From an uncultured Clostridium sp. (GTDB lineage: Bacteria > Bacillota > Clostridia > TANB77 > CAG-508): a DNA stretch of 49,484 bases. Location: assembly GCA_946496575.1 (NCBI GenBank), contig CAMMHE010000008.1, positions 1-49,484 on the forward strand, given 5' to 3'. The translations under genes and the position numbers were made by a program. Numbering within the stretch: position 1 is the first letter of the stretch; every line of letters begins with the position of its first letter. The notes below the pieces were generated by a model. It made no database searches. It was not told where the DNA came from and worked only from the letters and a program-made list of their open reading frames with translations. Shown here in pieces: positions 25,903 to 34,710 of the stretch.

Positions 25903-26316
25903 ATGAAAAAACTAGTGGTAGCATCAATACTATTAATAATTATGATAATAGTATGTTTTCTAGGAACAAGCAAAATTTATGCAGAAAACGAAACAGTATT
26001 AGACGAAGAAACAGAAAGTCAGTTAGTAGGAATTAAAGAAAAAAGTGAAAAGTCTATAGAATATTATAAAGAAAAATATGGATCAGATGCCTATGGTATG
26101 ACTGCTTATATTTTAAACATAATAAGAATATATAGTATTCCATTTTGCTTTTTAGGAATAGCAATTAGTGGAGTATATCAATATGTAATAGGAATAAGAA
26201 AGTTAGATGTAAAAGAGAAAGGTCTTACATTAATGGTAACTTTTATAACCACATTAGTAATATGCCAAATATTACCACTTGCTTTTGCAATTGTAGTAAA
26301 ATTTGGAAGGGGGTAA
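25903..26316 (+). CDS. Small exported two-helix membrane protein (VirB2/TrbC-like topology)
   Basis: A 137-aa protein with a signal peptide (cleavage near KIYAEN), about 45 mostly charged residues, then two hydrophobic helices (about 70-95 and 105-132) joined by a short basic loop (GIRKLDVKEKG). This layout resembles TrbC/VirB2 pilin-like subunits of clostridia, but no specific motif proves it. It is followed after 3 nt by a CpaE-like ATPase, and CpaE proteins serve pilus assembly (Tad), so a surface-structure role is possible. AAGGGG precedes the ATG. Confidence 0.55.
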   Translation: MKKLVVASILLIIMIIVCFLGTSKIYAENETVLDEETESQLVGIKEKSEKSIEYYKEKYGSDAYGMTAYILNIIRIYSIPFCFLGIAISGVYQYVIGIRKLDVKEKGLTLMVTFITTLVICQILPLAFAIVVKFGRG

Positions 26317-26319
26317 CAA

Positions 26320-28620
26320 ATGAAAGTTTTATTTGCTGTTAACAATGAAAATATTTCAACTTTAATAGTAAAAAAATATCAACAAGAATATAAAGAGATA
26401 ATATCATATAAAAATGTATATTATTTCAACGCTATATTGAAAGAAATACAAAAAGATAAAAGTTATGATAGAATAGTCATAAGTGAAGATTTAGAACAAT
26501 TCAATAATTCAAATTACCAACAAATGGATAAATTTATCTTTGACAGATTAGATAGTATTAGTGATGAAGCTTCAAATATGCAAGGAGAAGATATTCCAAT
26601 TATATTAATATGTTCCGAAAGAAGAACAAAAGGAGAAGAATTATTAGTAAAATTATTTGGAATTGGCATATATGATGCAGTAATTGGCAAAGATAGAGAC
26701 ATAACAGAAGTGTGCAATTTAATAAATAGACCTCGATCTAAAAAAGAAGCAAAAGAATATTATAGAATAGATTCAGAAGATGTTAACTATCAAGCCGAAA
26801 GTGAAAATGATGTTAGTGAAATTGAAATACAAAATATATTAGCACATTATAAAAGACTTGGAAAGAATGAAGAAAAATATGTAGAAAGTTTTGATAATAT
26901 TGCATTGCAATATAACGATATTCAACTTAAGATTATTTGCAAGTTTTTACCATTGAATGTTAGAGCTGTTCTAGAAGAAAAATCTCCTACATATCAAAAA
27001 TTAATGTCATTTAATAAATCAGTATCAAATACATTAAGAGCCAAACAAAAAGAGAAAACACAGGAGGGAACTAGTGAAAAATTATTAATAACTGAAAGAT
27101 CCAAACCAATGTTAACTAGACCTATAGTAATACCTTCAACTGTGAAATCTGGTGAAGCAAGAAAACTTACAAAAGTGGAAAAAAACACAAATTTAAGTCA
27201 ACAAATTGAATCAAAGGAATCTAATATGCAATCAGCAAAAACGGAGAAACCAAAACATGAAGAATTAAATACAATTATACAACAAAAAAATACTTTGGAA
27301 GATAAAGAAGAAATAAAAGTAGAAGAACCAAAAAGAGGAAGAGGAAGACCAAAGAAAGTTTTAACTGAACAAGAACAATTAGCTTTAGAAGAAAAAGCAA
27401 AACAGCCAAAAAGAGGAAGAGGAAGACCAAAAAAAGTAGAAGTACTAGAACAAGAAAGTACTGAAATAGAAGATTATAATGAACAAGAAGATTCCATTTT
27501 ACCTGGATTTGAAGAATTTGATTCAAGTACAGATGTTTCAGATATAGAAAAAGATTATATTTTACCAGAAATTAATGATAGTAGTGAACAAAATGAGGAT
27601 GAATTTAGTCTTCCAGGATTTGATGAACAAACAGAAGAAAATCAATTTAATACAAATACATCAAATACACTTTATGATGAAACAAATATTAATGAACAAG
27701 CAATCACATTACCAAATGATTATAATTATTCTAATATTAATATTAGTGAATTATTAACTAGAGATAAAAAAATAGTTACATTTGTAGGAACTAGCAAAAA
27801 TGGTACATCTTTTATATTAAATAATCTGGCAGAATTGTTATCTTCACAAGGGATAAATGTTGCAATTTTAGATGCTACACAAAATAGAAATTCTTATTAT
27901 ATTTACACTAAAAATGAGGAAAATTTAAGAAAAATAGCATTTGAAAGTATAAAGAATTTATCATCTGGAATTTCAGAGGGTATAAAAATAAATAGCAATT
28001 TGACAGTCTATACATCACTTCCAAGTGAGAGTGAAACAATAACACAAGTTAAGCCTGTATTAGAAACATTATTAAAAAATCATTCACTGATATTAATAGA
28101 TTGTGATTTTGAAACACCTTTAGAATACTTTGCAAATGCACAGGAAATATATCTTGTACAAAGTATGGATGTTTTAACAATACAACCACTAACAGCTTTT
28201 TTAAGAGAATTAAAGGCAAAAAATATTTTAGATGAATCAAAAATAAGAATTATAATTAATAAATATGTAAGATTAAAAAATGTAACAGAAAAAGCAATAA
28301 TAGGAGGTATGGCTTTTTACAACGATCCAGCTATGTCATTTATGACTGAACTGTTTGATAGAAATACTGTTAAATATTTTACTGTACAGTTTGAAGAAGA
28401 TATATATGCAAAATATTTAGAAGGATTAATAAATTGTGATATATCATTAAAAGGATATTCAAAAATATTTATGCAGACATTAAAACAAATAGGGAATAGT
28501 GTATATCCATTAATATCTGGAAGAGTAAATTATAATCATAATACAACAGCACAAACATACCAACAAAACTTTAGTTCAAATATGAGTAGAACTTTAAACC
28601 AAATGAAGAAAAATTATTAA
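26320..28620 (+). CDS. CpaE-like ParA/MinD-family protein with twin AT-hook motifs
   Basis: A 766-aa three-part protein. Residues 1-150 look like a receiver-type alpha/beta fold (MKVLFAVNNENIS, IPIILICSERR) of the kind seen in CpaE. Residues about 270-480 are low complexity and include two copies of the AT-hook KRGRGRPKKV (near 338 and 365) and repeated acidic PGFEEFD/PGFDEQT segments. Residues about 480-750 match MinD/ParA ATPases, but the Walker A is degenerate: VGTSKNGTSF keeps the signature Lys yet lacks the usual GK[ST] lysine; Walker B is LILIDCDFE. ATP hydrolysis may be lost. AT-hooks bind the minor groove of AT-rich DNA, unusual in this family and fitting this AT-rich genome. Function unknown; a localisation or DNA-tethering factor is inference. 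Confidence 0.65.
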   Translation: MKVLFAVNNENISTLIVKKYQQEYKEIISYKNVYYFNAILKEIQKDKSYDRIVISEDLEQFNNSNYQQMDKFIFDRLDSISDEASNMQGEDIPIILICSERRTKGEELLVKLFGIGIYDAVIGKDRDITEVCNLINRPRSKKEAKEYYRIDSEDVNYQAESENDVSEIEIQNILAHYKRLGKNEEKYVESFDNIALQYNDIQLKIICKFLPLNVRAVLEEKSPTYQKLMSFNKSVSNTLRAKQKEKTQEGTSEKLLITERSKPMLTRPIVIPSTVKSGEARKLTKVEKNTNLSQQIESKESNMQSAKTEKPKHEELNTIIQQKNTLEDKEEIKVEEPKRGRGRPKKVLTEQEQLALEEKAKQPKRGRGRPKKVEVLEQESTEIEDYNEQEDSILPGFEEFDSSTDVSDIEKDYILPEINDSSEQNEDEFSLPGFDEQTEENQFNTNTSNTLYDETNINEQAITLPNDYNYSNINISELLTRDKKIVTFVGTSKNGTSFILNNLAELLSSQGINVAILDATQNRNSYYIYTKNEENLRKIAFESIKNLSSGISEGIKINSNLTVYTSLPSESETITQVKPVLETLLKNHSLILIDCDFETPLEYFANAQEIYLVQSMDVLTIQPLTAFLRELKAKNILDESKIRIIINKYVRLKNVTEKAIIGGMAFYNDPAMSFMTELFDRNTVKYFTVQFEEDIYAKYLEGLINCDISLKGYSKIFMQTLKQIGNSVYPLISGRVNYNHNTTAQTYQQNFSSNMSRTLNQMKKNY

Positions 28621-28642
28621 TATAATAATTGGAGGGATAAAA

Positions 28643-29776
28643 TTGACTATAGCAATAGTTATAATATTAATCATAGTCATAAGTGGATTATTGGCATATA
28701 ATTTTGCTCTTTATAAAAAAATACAAGCTTTTAATAATCTAAACCAAAAAATTGTAAACTTAAATGTATTGCAAGATTTTATGACTACAATAGGAGAAAC
28801 AACATCAGTAGATGACAAAATAAAGAAAATAAATGAAATTTTAATAGAAAAATACGAAATTAAATATTCAACTATTGTTGTATTTGATGGAGCAGAATAC
28901 CAAATAAAAGCGTCTAATGTTGATCAAAAACATTGGGAATCATTAAAAAAATTACAAGATGTAGAAATGTTTAAAGATAGTATTTCTACAGCAACTCCTA
29001 AATATATTACAGTTAATAATGATAAAGAGAGATTACCATATCAGCAAATGGAATTTGGAAGAGCAAAATCTGCTATATTTTTCCCTTTATATATAGACAA
29101 TGTTTATATAGGATATTGGATCATTGAAAGTGGTGTACCACATGATTTTGATAATGTAGATACTACAATATTTGAAGTAGTAAGAGAGAATATAATAACA
29201 GTATTAAAAACAACAATGCATCAAAGGACATTAGAATCAATAGTAAGAAAAGATTTATTTACAGGTTTATATTCAGCAGAATATTTATATGGAGAAGGAA
29301 AAAATAATATTGATAGATATACAATATCAACAGTATGCATGTTTAGAATAGTGAATTTAGAAGAAATTAACAATATATATTCACGAGAACTAGGGAATAA
29401 AGTTATAACAAAGGTATCAGAATATATAAAAGAAAATATATCTAAAGAATATATTTTTGTAAGATATATGGGACCTAAATTTGTAATAGTATTTCCAGGA
29501 GTTGAACTACATGATGTTGCGAGATTCTTAAACGATATAAAAATATCAATTGAAAAATTACAGATATCTTTAAATGATGAAGAAAAAGAAGAACAACAAG
29601 AAGAAAAAATAAAAACAAAGAGTAAATCGAAGAAAAAACAAATGATTGCAAGTCCAAAATTAAATTTTGTTATATCAACTTATTATAAAGGAACAGGACT
29701 TGAAGAATTATTAAAAAAATTAGAACAATATATTGATGAGGCTGACAAACAAGAAAGTGAAATAAATAATATATAA
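28643..29776 (+). CDS. Membrane GAF plus degenerate GGDEF protein
   Basis: A 377-aa protein with one N-terminal transmembrane helix (residues 2-24), a short coiled coil, a GAF-like sensor domain (about 40-190; SAIFFPLYIDNVYIGYWIIES) and a GGDEF-like domain (about 205-370). The catalytic motif is MGPKF instead of GGDEF and the substrate motif is lost, so it cannot make cyclic-di-GMP; a GTP- or nucleotide-sensing role is possible, as in other degenerate GGDEF proteins. A Lys/Glu-rich insertion sits before the last strand. It starts with TTG six nt after GGAGGG. It follows the CpaE-like gene by 22 nt, so the two are probably co-transcribed. Confidence 0.75.
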   Translation: MTIAIVIILIIVISGLLAYNFALYKKIQAFNNLNQKIVNLNVLQDFMTTIGETTSVDDKIKKINEILIEKYEIKYSTIVVFDGAEYQIKASNVDQKHWESLKKLQDVEMFKDSISTATPKYITVNNDKERLPYQQMEFGRAKSAIFFPLYIDNVYIGYWIIESGVPHDFDNVDTTIFEVVRENIITVLKTTMHQRTLESIVRKDLFTGLYSAEYLYGEGKNNIDRYTISTVCMFRIVNLEEINNIYSRELGNKVITKVSEYIKENISKEYIFVRYMGPKFVIVFPGVELHDVARFLNDIKISIEKLQISLNDEEKEEQQEEKIKTKSKSKKKQMIASPKLNFVISTYYKGTGLEELLKKLEQYIDEADKQESEINNI

Positions 29777-29788
29777 GGAGGGATTCAT

Positions 29789-30046
29789 ATGGAGTTCGAT
29801 AAGACAATGTATTTTAAAGTAGAAAAAGAAGAAAATGGAAAAGTACAAGAAATACTAAAAGAAGTATATGAAGCTTTAGTAGAAAAGGGCTATAATCCAA
29901 TCAATCAGATAGTAGGTTATATATTATCTGGTGATCCAACGTATATAACAAGTCATAAAGATGCAAGAAATAAAATAAGACAAGTAGAAAGAGACGAATT
30001 ACTTGAAAAAATGGTAAAAAATTATATAGGAATAGATGAAAAATAA
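29789..30046 (+). CDS. ireB: IreB family regulatory phosphoprotein
   Basis: An 85-aa member of the UPF0297/IreB family, matching along its whole length ([45 protein letters not shown]). In Enterococcus IreB is a substrate of the PASTA kinase IreK and tunes cephalosporin tolerance; the N-terminal Thr is the phosphosite region. AAGGAGG precedes the start. It overlaps ruvX by 11 bp, and the ireB-ruvX-DUF1292 order is conserved in Firmicutes. Confidence 0.94.
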   Translation: MEFDKTMYFKVEKEENGKVQEILKEVYEALVEKGYNPINQIVGYILSGDPTYITSHKDARNKIRQVERDELLEKMVKNYIGIDEK

Positions 30047-30467
30047 AATGAGGATTTTAAGTATAGATTATGGAGATACACGAACTGGGTTGGCTATTAC
30101 AGATGCATTAAACATTACAGCACAAGGGCTAGAAACCATATATAATAATGGAAATGATAAAATAATATTGAAAAAAATTGATGAATTATTACAAAAATAT
30201 GAAATTGGTACAATTGTAGTAGGATATCCATTAAATATGAATGGAACAAAATCTGAAAGGACAGAAGTAACAGAAAAGCTTATACATAAATTAAAATGTA
30301 AATATAATAAAATTGAAATAAAGTATGTGGATGAAAGGTTAACAACAGTTGCAGCACATAAAACAATAAATTTATTAGATGTTGGAAGGAATAAAAAGAA
30401 AAATATAGTAGATACTATATCTGCAGTCTATATATTAGAAACATATTTAAAATCTGTTGACTTATAA
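30036..30467 (+). CDS. ruvX: Holliday junction resolvase RuvX / YqgF, pre-16S rRNA nuclease
   Basis: A 143-aa RNase H-fold nuclease of the YqgF family, implicated in final 16S rRNA 5' end processing. It has the N-terminal [15 protein letters not shown] with the catalytic Asp, [11 protein letters not shown], and the C-terminal YVDERLTT and [10 protein letters not shown] motifs with the remaining acidic residues. Standard length. It overlaps ireB; the ATG at 30048 is an alternative start. Confidence 0.93.
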   Translation: MKNKMRILSIDYGDTRTGLAITDALNITAQGLETIYNNGNDKIILKKIDELLQKYEIGTIVVGYPLNMNGTKSERTEVTEKLIHKLKCKYNKIEIKYVDERLTTVAAHKTINLLDVGRNKKKNIVDTISAVYILETYLKSVDL

Positions 30468-30512
30468 AAATAAATGATATATTATAATAAAAAATTGAAA
30501 GGAGAAATTACA

Positions 30513-30812
30513 ATGGATGAAGAATTAGATAATATAATAATATTAAATGATGAGGATGGTAAAGAAGTTAAGTTTGAATTTTTAGATTTAGTTGAATTAG
30601 ACGATGAGGAATATGTAGTTTTACTACCAGTTTCAGAAAATGAAGAGGAAGATAGTGATGGAGAAGTAGTGATATTAAGATTAGAAGATTCAGATGAAGA
30701 AACTGAGGAAGAGTCATATGTTGGAGTAGATGACGAGGAAATACTAAATAAAGTATTTGAAATTTTCAAAGAAAAATTTAAGGATGAATTTGACTTCGTT
30801 GATGGAGAATAA
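30513..30812 (+). CDS. DUF1292 family protein (YrzB-like)
   Basis: A very acidic 99-aa protein of the DUF1292 family (IILNDEDGKEVKFEFLDLVE, YVVLLPV near the start, then a Glu/Asp-rich middle). Function not known; the conserved place after ireB and ruvX supports the call. ATG 30513 is chosen for the AAAGGAG at 30498-30504, which removes 13 residues from the longest possible frame. Confidence 0.85.
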   Translation: MDEELDNIIILNDEDGKEVKFEFLDLVELDDEEYVVLLPVSENEEEDSDGEVVILRLEDSDEETEEESYVGVDDEEILNKVFEIFKEKFKDEFDFVDGE

Positions 30813-30825
30813 TATTAGAAGTTGA

Positions 30826-30873
30826 AGATTATATATTAGAAAAAACAATTTCTAGTATATAATCTATTTTATT
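30826..30873 (+). terminator. Long hairpin terminator after the ireB operon
   Basis: 17-nt arms (30826-30842 and 30849-30865) with a single wobble pair, 6-nt loop, then ATTTTATT. Confidence 0.7.
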
Positions 30874-30890
30874 AATAGGAGGAAAATCAA

Positions 30891-31370
30891 ATGAGAAATT
30901 TATCAACATGGTTATTAGCAATGTTTATGGTAATGTTTACAGGATTTAGAGTAATAGTAACAATTACAAATCAACAGGGTTCGCCTATTGGAGGTATTGC
31001 AATACAAAATATAACAATAGAAATAGTATTAATATTTTTGACATTGCTTTGTTTAATTTTAATAGTAAAAAGAAAAGTTTTAGGAGCAATAATATATGTA
31101 CTAGCATATGGGTGGTATTTTGGAACAGATTTATATAATATTATAACATCTGTGCTTGTTGATGAAGCAAAATTAGGTATGAGTGGATCATTAAGCCTAT
31201 TATCATCAGGAATAGGAGTATTATTACCATTAATGGTATTATTAGATATATTAGCTGATAAAGGAAGGAAAGCTCATCCAGTAGATAAAAAAACAGATTG
31301 GTTTTATAAAAATAAACAATTTGACAGAAAATTTGATGAAAGAGCAGATAGAAATGAATATAAATTTTAG
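30891..31370 (+). CDS. Conserved-looking four-helix membrane protein, unknown function
   Basis: A 159-aa integral membrane protein with about four helices (residues 4-24, 42-60, 66-85, 102-122) and a charged C-terminal cytoplasmic tail (KGRKAHPVDKKTDWFYKNKQ). I recognise no family. An AGGAGG 7-8 nt before the ATG supports translation. The preceding terminator makes it a separate unit, though no clear promoter was found. Confidence 0.7.
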   Translation: MRNLSTWLLAMFMVMFTGFRVIVTITNQQGSPIGGIAIQNITIEIVLIFLTLLCLILIVKRKVLGAIIYVLAYGWYFGTDLYNIITSVLVDEAKLGMSGSLSLLSSGIGVLLPLMVLLDILADKGRKAHPVDKKTDWFYKNKQFDRKFDERADRNEYKF

Positions 31371-31404
31371 ATGATAATGATATAGATAAATGGAGTAAGA
31401 ATAT

Positions 31405-31617
31405 ATAATAATTAATTATTCAGATCAAAAAGTAATAGATGGTAAAAAGTCAATATTTTTGGCTGAACCAACTCCACGTGACGAAAATATTATTTCATAG
31501 AGAAAAAGGGCATGTAAAATTTTAAAAGAAATGAGATTTGATGGAATAGTTTATGTCCTTGAATACTCTATTTGGAAATCAAATAGAAAAAAGAAGAATT
31601 GTAAAAAAATAATATAA
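31405..31617 (+). pseudogene. Dead copy of the nucleoside deoxyribosyltransferase-like gene
   Basis: Aligns in frame with the intact gene at 32853: the NYSDQ start, KKSIFLA, CKIL and FDGIVYV are kept. The start codon is ATA in place of ATG (31405), the Trp codon of the SWR motif is TAG (31498-31500), and roughly 100 codons between the EYSIWK region and the C-terminus are deleted. Several differences from the intact copy are G-to-A changes. A relic of a local duplication. Confidence 0.8.
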
Positions 31618-31647
31618 TGAATTTTTATGAAATAAGGTGAAATAAGA

Positions 31648-32073
31648 ATGGTTAATAGTAAGATGACTAGGAAAGCAATGACTATAGCATATAATGCTCA
31701 TATGAATCAATTTGATAAAGCTGGAGTTCCTTATATTTTTCATCCAATTCATTTGGCAGAACAAATGGATAATGAAATTGAATGCGTTGTAGCACTTTTA
31801 CATGATGTAGTTGAGGATACAGATATCACATTTAAACAATTAGAAAAAGAATTTCCAATTGATATAATTTATACATTAAAATTATTGACTTATGATAAAA
31901 AAATTAATTATATGAAATATATTGAGAAAATAAAAAATAATTCTATTGCTAAAAAGGTTAAAATTGCTGATATTAAACATAATTCTGATGAGACTAGACT
32001 TGAAAAAATAACGCAAAAGGATATTTTAAGGATAAATAAATATAAAAAAGCGTTAGATTTTTTAGAATCATAA
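31648..32073 (+). CDS. Small HD-domain phosphohydrolase (SpoT/MESH1-like)
   Basis: A 141-aa single-domain protein with the metal-binding HD pattern: FHPIHLAEQ, then ALLHDVVEDTD with the HD pair and the ED pair, and IADIKHNSDETRL. This is the layout of stand-alone (p)ppGpp 3'-pyrophosphohydrolase-like proteins. Substrate not certain. AAGGTG precedes the ATG. It stands between two decayed genes in an accessory zone. Confidence 0.8.
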   Translation: MVNSKMTRKAMTIAYNAHMNQFDKAGVPYIFHPIHLAEQMDNEIECVVALLHDVVEDTDITFKQLEKEFPIDIIYTLKLLTYDKKINYMKYIEKIKNNSIAKKVKIADIKHNSDETRLEKITQKDILRINKYKKALDFLES

Positions 32074-32234
32074 AAATATGGAGGATACTTTAAAAGGAGA
32101 ATAATGAATATTATTTTTGACAAAAGGAAGTGATAATTGAGTTATTACACATTTTATATAAAATTTGTTAAATTATTGATTTCTTATACAAAATATAGTA
32201 TTATAATAACAGCAAGAGAAAAGATTGCTATGTT

Positions 32235-32264
32235 TAATGGCTAGTGACAAAACACTAGCCATTA
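32235..32264 (+). repeat. Perfect 12-bp hairpin in a gene-free stretch
   Basis: TAATGGCTAGTG (32235-32246) pairs with CACTAGCCATTA (32253-32264) over ACAAAA. No T run follows, so it is not an ordinary terminator. The surrounding 32074-32435 holds no convincing gene; fragments such as EEYKDDNEFVQLVA in broken frames suggest a decayed one. Confidence 0.6.
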
Positions 32265-32435
32265 GTTGTAAAAGATATAAAAAAGTAAAAATTAAACTTA
32301 TCAGGAGAGTAAAAATGAATTGCATAGATGTAACTAATCATTTTATGAGGAATATAAAGATGATAATGAATTTGTGCAACTTGTTGCATAAATTCTGTGG
32401 AAGAGTTATATAAGATTATAAATAGAGGTGAAAAG

Positions 32436-32768
32436 ATGAAAAATGTTATATTAATTCATGGATATAATGGGATACCTAAAATATATAAATATTTTGAAGA
32501 AAAACTTAAAGAAAGAGATTATAATGTAATTGCACCTATTGCAATTGAAGATAATGAACAAACAAAATGCAAAGAATTGATTAGTAAGTGTTATTCTATA
32601 TATAGCAATAATGACCATATTGTACCTTTTGAAACTTTGGAGAAATTTCCTAAATTAAATAGGAGCGAAAGGTGTTTTAATAGAAGGAATAGGACATATG
32701 GGTAAAAAAGTGGTTTAGAAATATTGCCTCAAGTAATAGAAATTATTGATAAAAATGATGTTGAATAG
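32436..32768 (+). pseudogene. Broken serine hydrolase (RBBP9/YdeN-like alpha/beta hydrolase)
   Basis: The N-terminus MKNVILIHGYNGIPKIY and the C-terminal YSIYSNNDHIVPFETLEKF plus IEGIGHMGKKSGLE match the short alpha/beta hydrolases of this family, with the catalytic Asp and His regions. The middle part with the nucleophile Ser motif is missing, and a one-base frame change near 32661 (at AGG) separates the last 35 codons. With about half the expected length the gene is dead. Confidence 0.78.
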
Positions 32769-32852
32769 TAAGTATAATATTGAAGAAATAAAAAACTAGA
32801 GCGATGCAAAAATATAAAATTAGAAAATTTATATAGATAGAGAGGTACAAAT

Positions 32853-33380
32853 ATGATAATAAATTATTCAGATCAAGAAGTTATAAAAGGAAAGAAGTCA
32901 ATATTCTTGGCAGGTCCGACTCCTCGAGGAGAAAATGTCGTTTCTTGGAGAACAGAAGCATGTAAAATTTTGGAAGCTATGGGATTTGATGGAGTAGTTT
33001 ATGTTCCAGAATATTCTACTTGGAAGCCAAAAGAAGACTATGTAGATCAAGCAATGTGGGAAAGGGTGGCCTTAACTAATACTACAGTAATTTTATTTTG
33101 GATACCAAGAGAACTTCCTGATATGCCTGCATTTACTACAAATGTTGAGTTTGGTTATTGGTTACATAGTGGTAAAGTTATTTATGGAAGACCGAATGAT
33201 GCACCTAAAATTAAATATCTTGATTGGCTATACAAATTGGATTATGATAAAATTCCTTGTGAAGATTTAACATCATTATTAGATTTATCAATAGAATTAG
33301 CAAACAATTTATATGATGGACAAATAACGGAAATATTACCATTAGAGGAAAGAAAGATTATAAAAAAATTAAGGAAATGA
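32853..33380 (+). CDS. Nucleoside 2-deoxyribosyltransferase-like protein
   Basis: A 175-aa protein of the Nuc_deoxyri_tr2 type. Landmarks: KSIFLAGPTPRG, SWRTEACKIL, VYVPEYSTWKPKEDY, QAMWERVAL, ILFWIPRELPDMPAFTTNVE with the putative catalytic Glu, and SGKVIYGRP. Relatives transfer or hydrolyse the glycosidic bond of (deoxy)nucleosides or nucleotides; several sit in accessory islands and may serve nucleotide salvage or defence. AGAGAGGT precedes the ATG. A dead paralogue lies 1.4 kb upstream. Confidence 0.82.
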   Translation: MIINYSDQEVIKGKKSIFLAGPTPRGENVVSWRTEACKILEAMGFDGVVYVPEYSTWKPKEDYVDQAMWERVALTNTTVILFWIPRELPDMPAFTTNVEFGYWLHSGKVIYGRPNDAPKIKYLDWLYKLDYDKIPCEDLTSLLDLSIELANNLYDGQITEILPLEERKIIKKLRK

Positions 33381-33426
33381 TTAGAAATGAATGATAATAA
33401 TCAACAAAATAAGACAAATATTAACT

Positions 33427-33608
33427 GGTTGATTACGATTTATTGCAACCCGCAAGAAAACTCTTATAAATAAAGGAAAAAACATGAATTTTGATCTTGC
33501 ATAATTTGATTAAAAAATAGCAAAAATCACTCAAAAAGTATGAAAATAAGCGTAATTTGTTAATTTTTATTAGGGAAATTTGAAAGGTGATTACGACGTT
33601 GCAACCCT
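33427..33608 (+). repeat. Imperfect direct repeats flanking a gene-free segment
   Basis: 33427-33451 and 33586-33608 share GGT(T)GATTACGA and TTGCAACCC. They lie about 160 bp apart, upstream of the DUF1016 gene. They may be ends of a decayed small element or duplicated recombination sites. The 33381-33639 gap otherwise shows nothing. Confidence 0.45.
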
Positions 33609-33639
33609 CTTAATAAAAGTAAGAAAGAAGGCGATAATA

Positions 33640-34710
33640 GTGAAAAAACAAAATAATATGATAGTAAATAGTAAAAATGAATTAACAAATGTTGAAAGTA
33701 TTTATCAAGATATTCGAAATAAAATCATAACTGCAAGAGAAAAAATGTACAAGCATATTGATACAACTATGACAGAGGTTTATTGGTATGTGGGTAAAAT
33801 TACTTATGAATTATCTGAAAATAGTACAAAGGCAAGTTATGGCAAAAAAATAATTGATGTTTTATCTGTTAAATTAACTAATGAATTTGGAAGTGGATTT
33901 TCGCCAGTTAGTATAAGAAGAATGCGTAGATTTTATGAATATTATCCAATATGGTCGACAGTGTCGACCGAATTGTCTTGGGCACATTTTCAAGAATTAA
34001 TAAGAATTGATAGAAAAGAAGAAAGAGATTTTTATGAACAAGAATCATTAAAATCTAATTGGGGTTGTAGGGAGTTAAGAAGACAAATCAATACAAAATT
34101 ATATGATAGATATTTAGTATCACCTGACAAGAATAAAATAATAGATGAGTCAAAGAAAGGTTTAATTGAAAAACAACCAAATGAATTATTAAAAAGCCCT
34201 TATATATTTGAATTCGCTGGTTTAAAAGAAAACAAGAATTATTTAGAAACTGATTTAGAAAAAGCATTACTTTCACATTTAACAGAATTTTTACTTGAAC
34301 TTGGAAGAGGTTTTTCATTTGTTGCAAGTCAACAAAGAATAAAAATTGGTTCTGAATACTATTATCCAGATTTAATATTTTATAATAGATTAGCGAAATG
34401 TTTTGTAATAATAGATTTAAAGATAGGCAAATTAACTCATCAAGATATTGGACAAATGCAGATGTATGCTAATTATTATAAAAAAACACAAATGATTGAT
34501 GGTGAAAATGAACCTATTGGAATATTATTATGTGCTGATAAAGATGATGCTGTTGTTGAAATGACATTAGGTGATGATGTTAAAAATGTATATGCTTCTA
34601 AGTATTTAACATATTTACCAACTAAGGAAGAATTAATAAAGATTATTAAAGATGAGAAAGAAATGTATGAGTTAGCTAGTCAGAATGAAGAAGGTGAAGA
34701 AAATGAGTGA
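33640..34710 (+). CDS. DUF1016 / YhcG-type PDDEXK nuclease
   Basis: A 356-aa protein with the N-terminal DUF1016 winged-helix part (TEVYWYVGKITYEL, SPVSIRRMRRFYEYYP, LSWAHFQELIRID) and the C-terminal PDDEXK nuclease domain: DLEKALLSHL, then PDLIFYNRLAKCFVIIDLK with the catalytic D and DxK, and GQMQMYANYY. Family members accompany restriction-modification and other defence loci or act with mobile DNA; here no methylase is adjacent. GTG at 33640 is chosen (AAAGAAGG 8 nt upstream); a TTG at 33580 lies inside the repeat segment. Overlaps the next gene by 8 bp. Confidence 0.85.
   Translation: MKKQNNMIVNSKNELTNVESIYQDIRNKIITAREKMYKHIDTTMTEVYWYVGKITYELSENSTKASYGKKIIDVLSVKLTNEFGSGFSPVSIRRMRRFYEYYPIWSTVSTELSWAHFQELIRIDRKEERDFYEQESLKSNWGCRELRRQINTKLYDRYLVSPDKNKIIDESKKGLIEKQPNELLKSPYIFEFAGLKENKNYLETDLEKALLSHLTEFLLELGRGFSFVASQQRIKIGSEYYYPDLIFYNRLAKCFVIIDLKIGKLTHQDIGQMQMYANYYKKTQMIDGENEPIGILLCADKDDAVVEMTLGDDVKNVYASKYLTYLPTKEELIKIIKDEKEMYELASQNEEGEENE

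Noticed and set aside
32225..32413. 62-codon frame across the 32235 hairpin
   Set aside because: No ribosome site, no recognisable composition, and it runs through a perfect hairpin; likely remnant sequence.
32655..32670. A sixth shift site in the broken hydrolase, at AGG before GGA
   Set aside because: The codon is AGG, which is used normally for arginine throughout the window, and the gene also has a large internal deletion. Treated as ordinary pseudogene decay.
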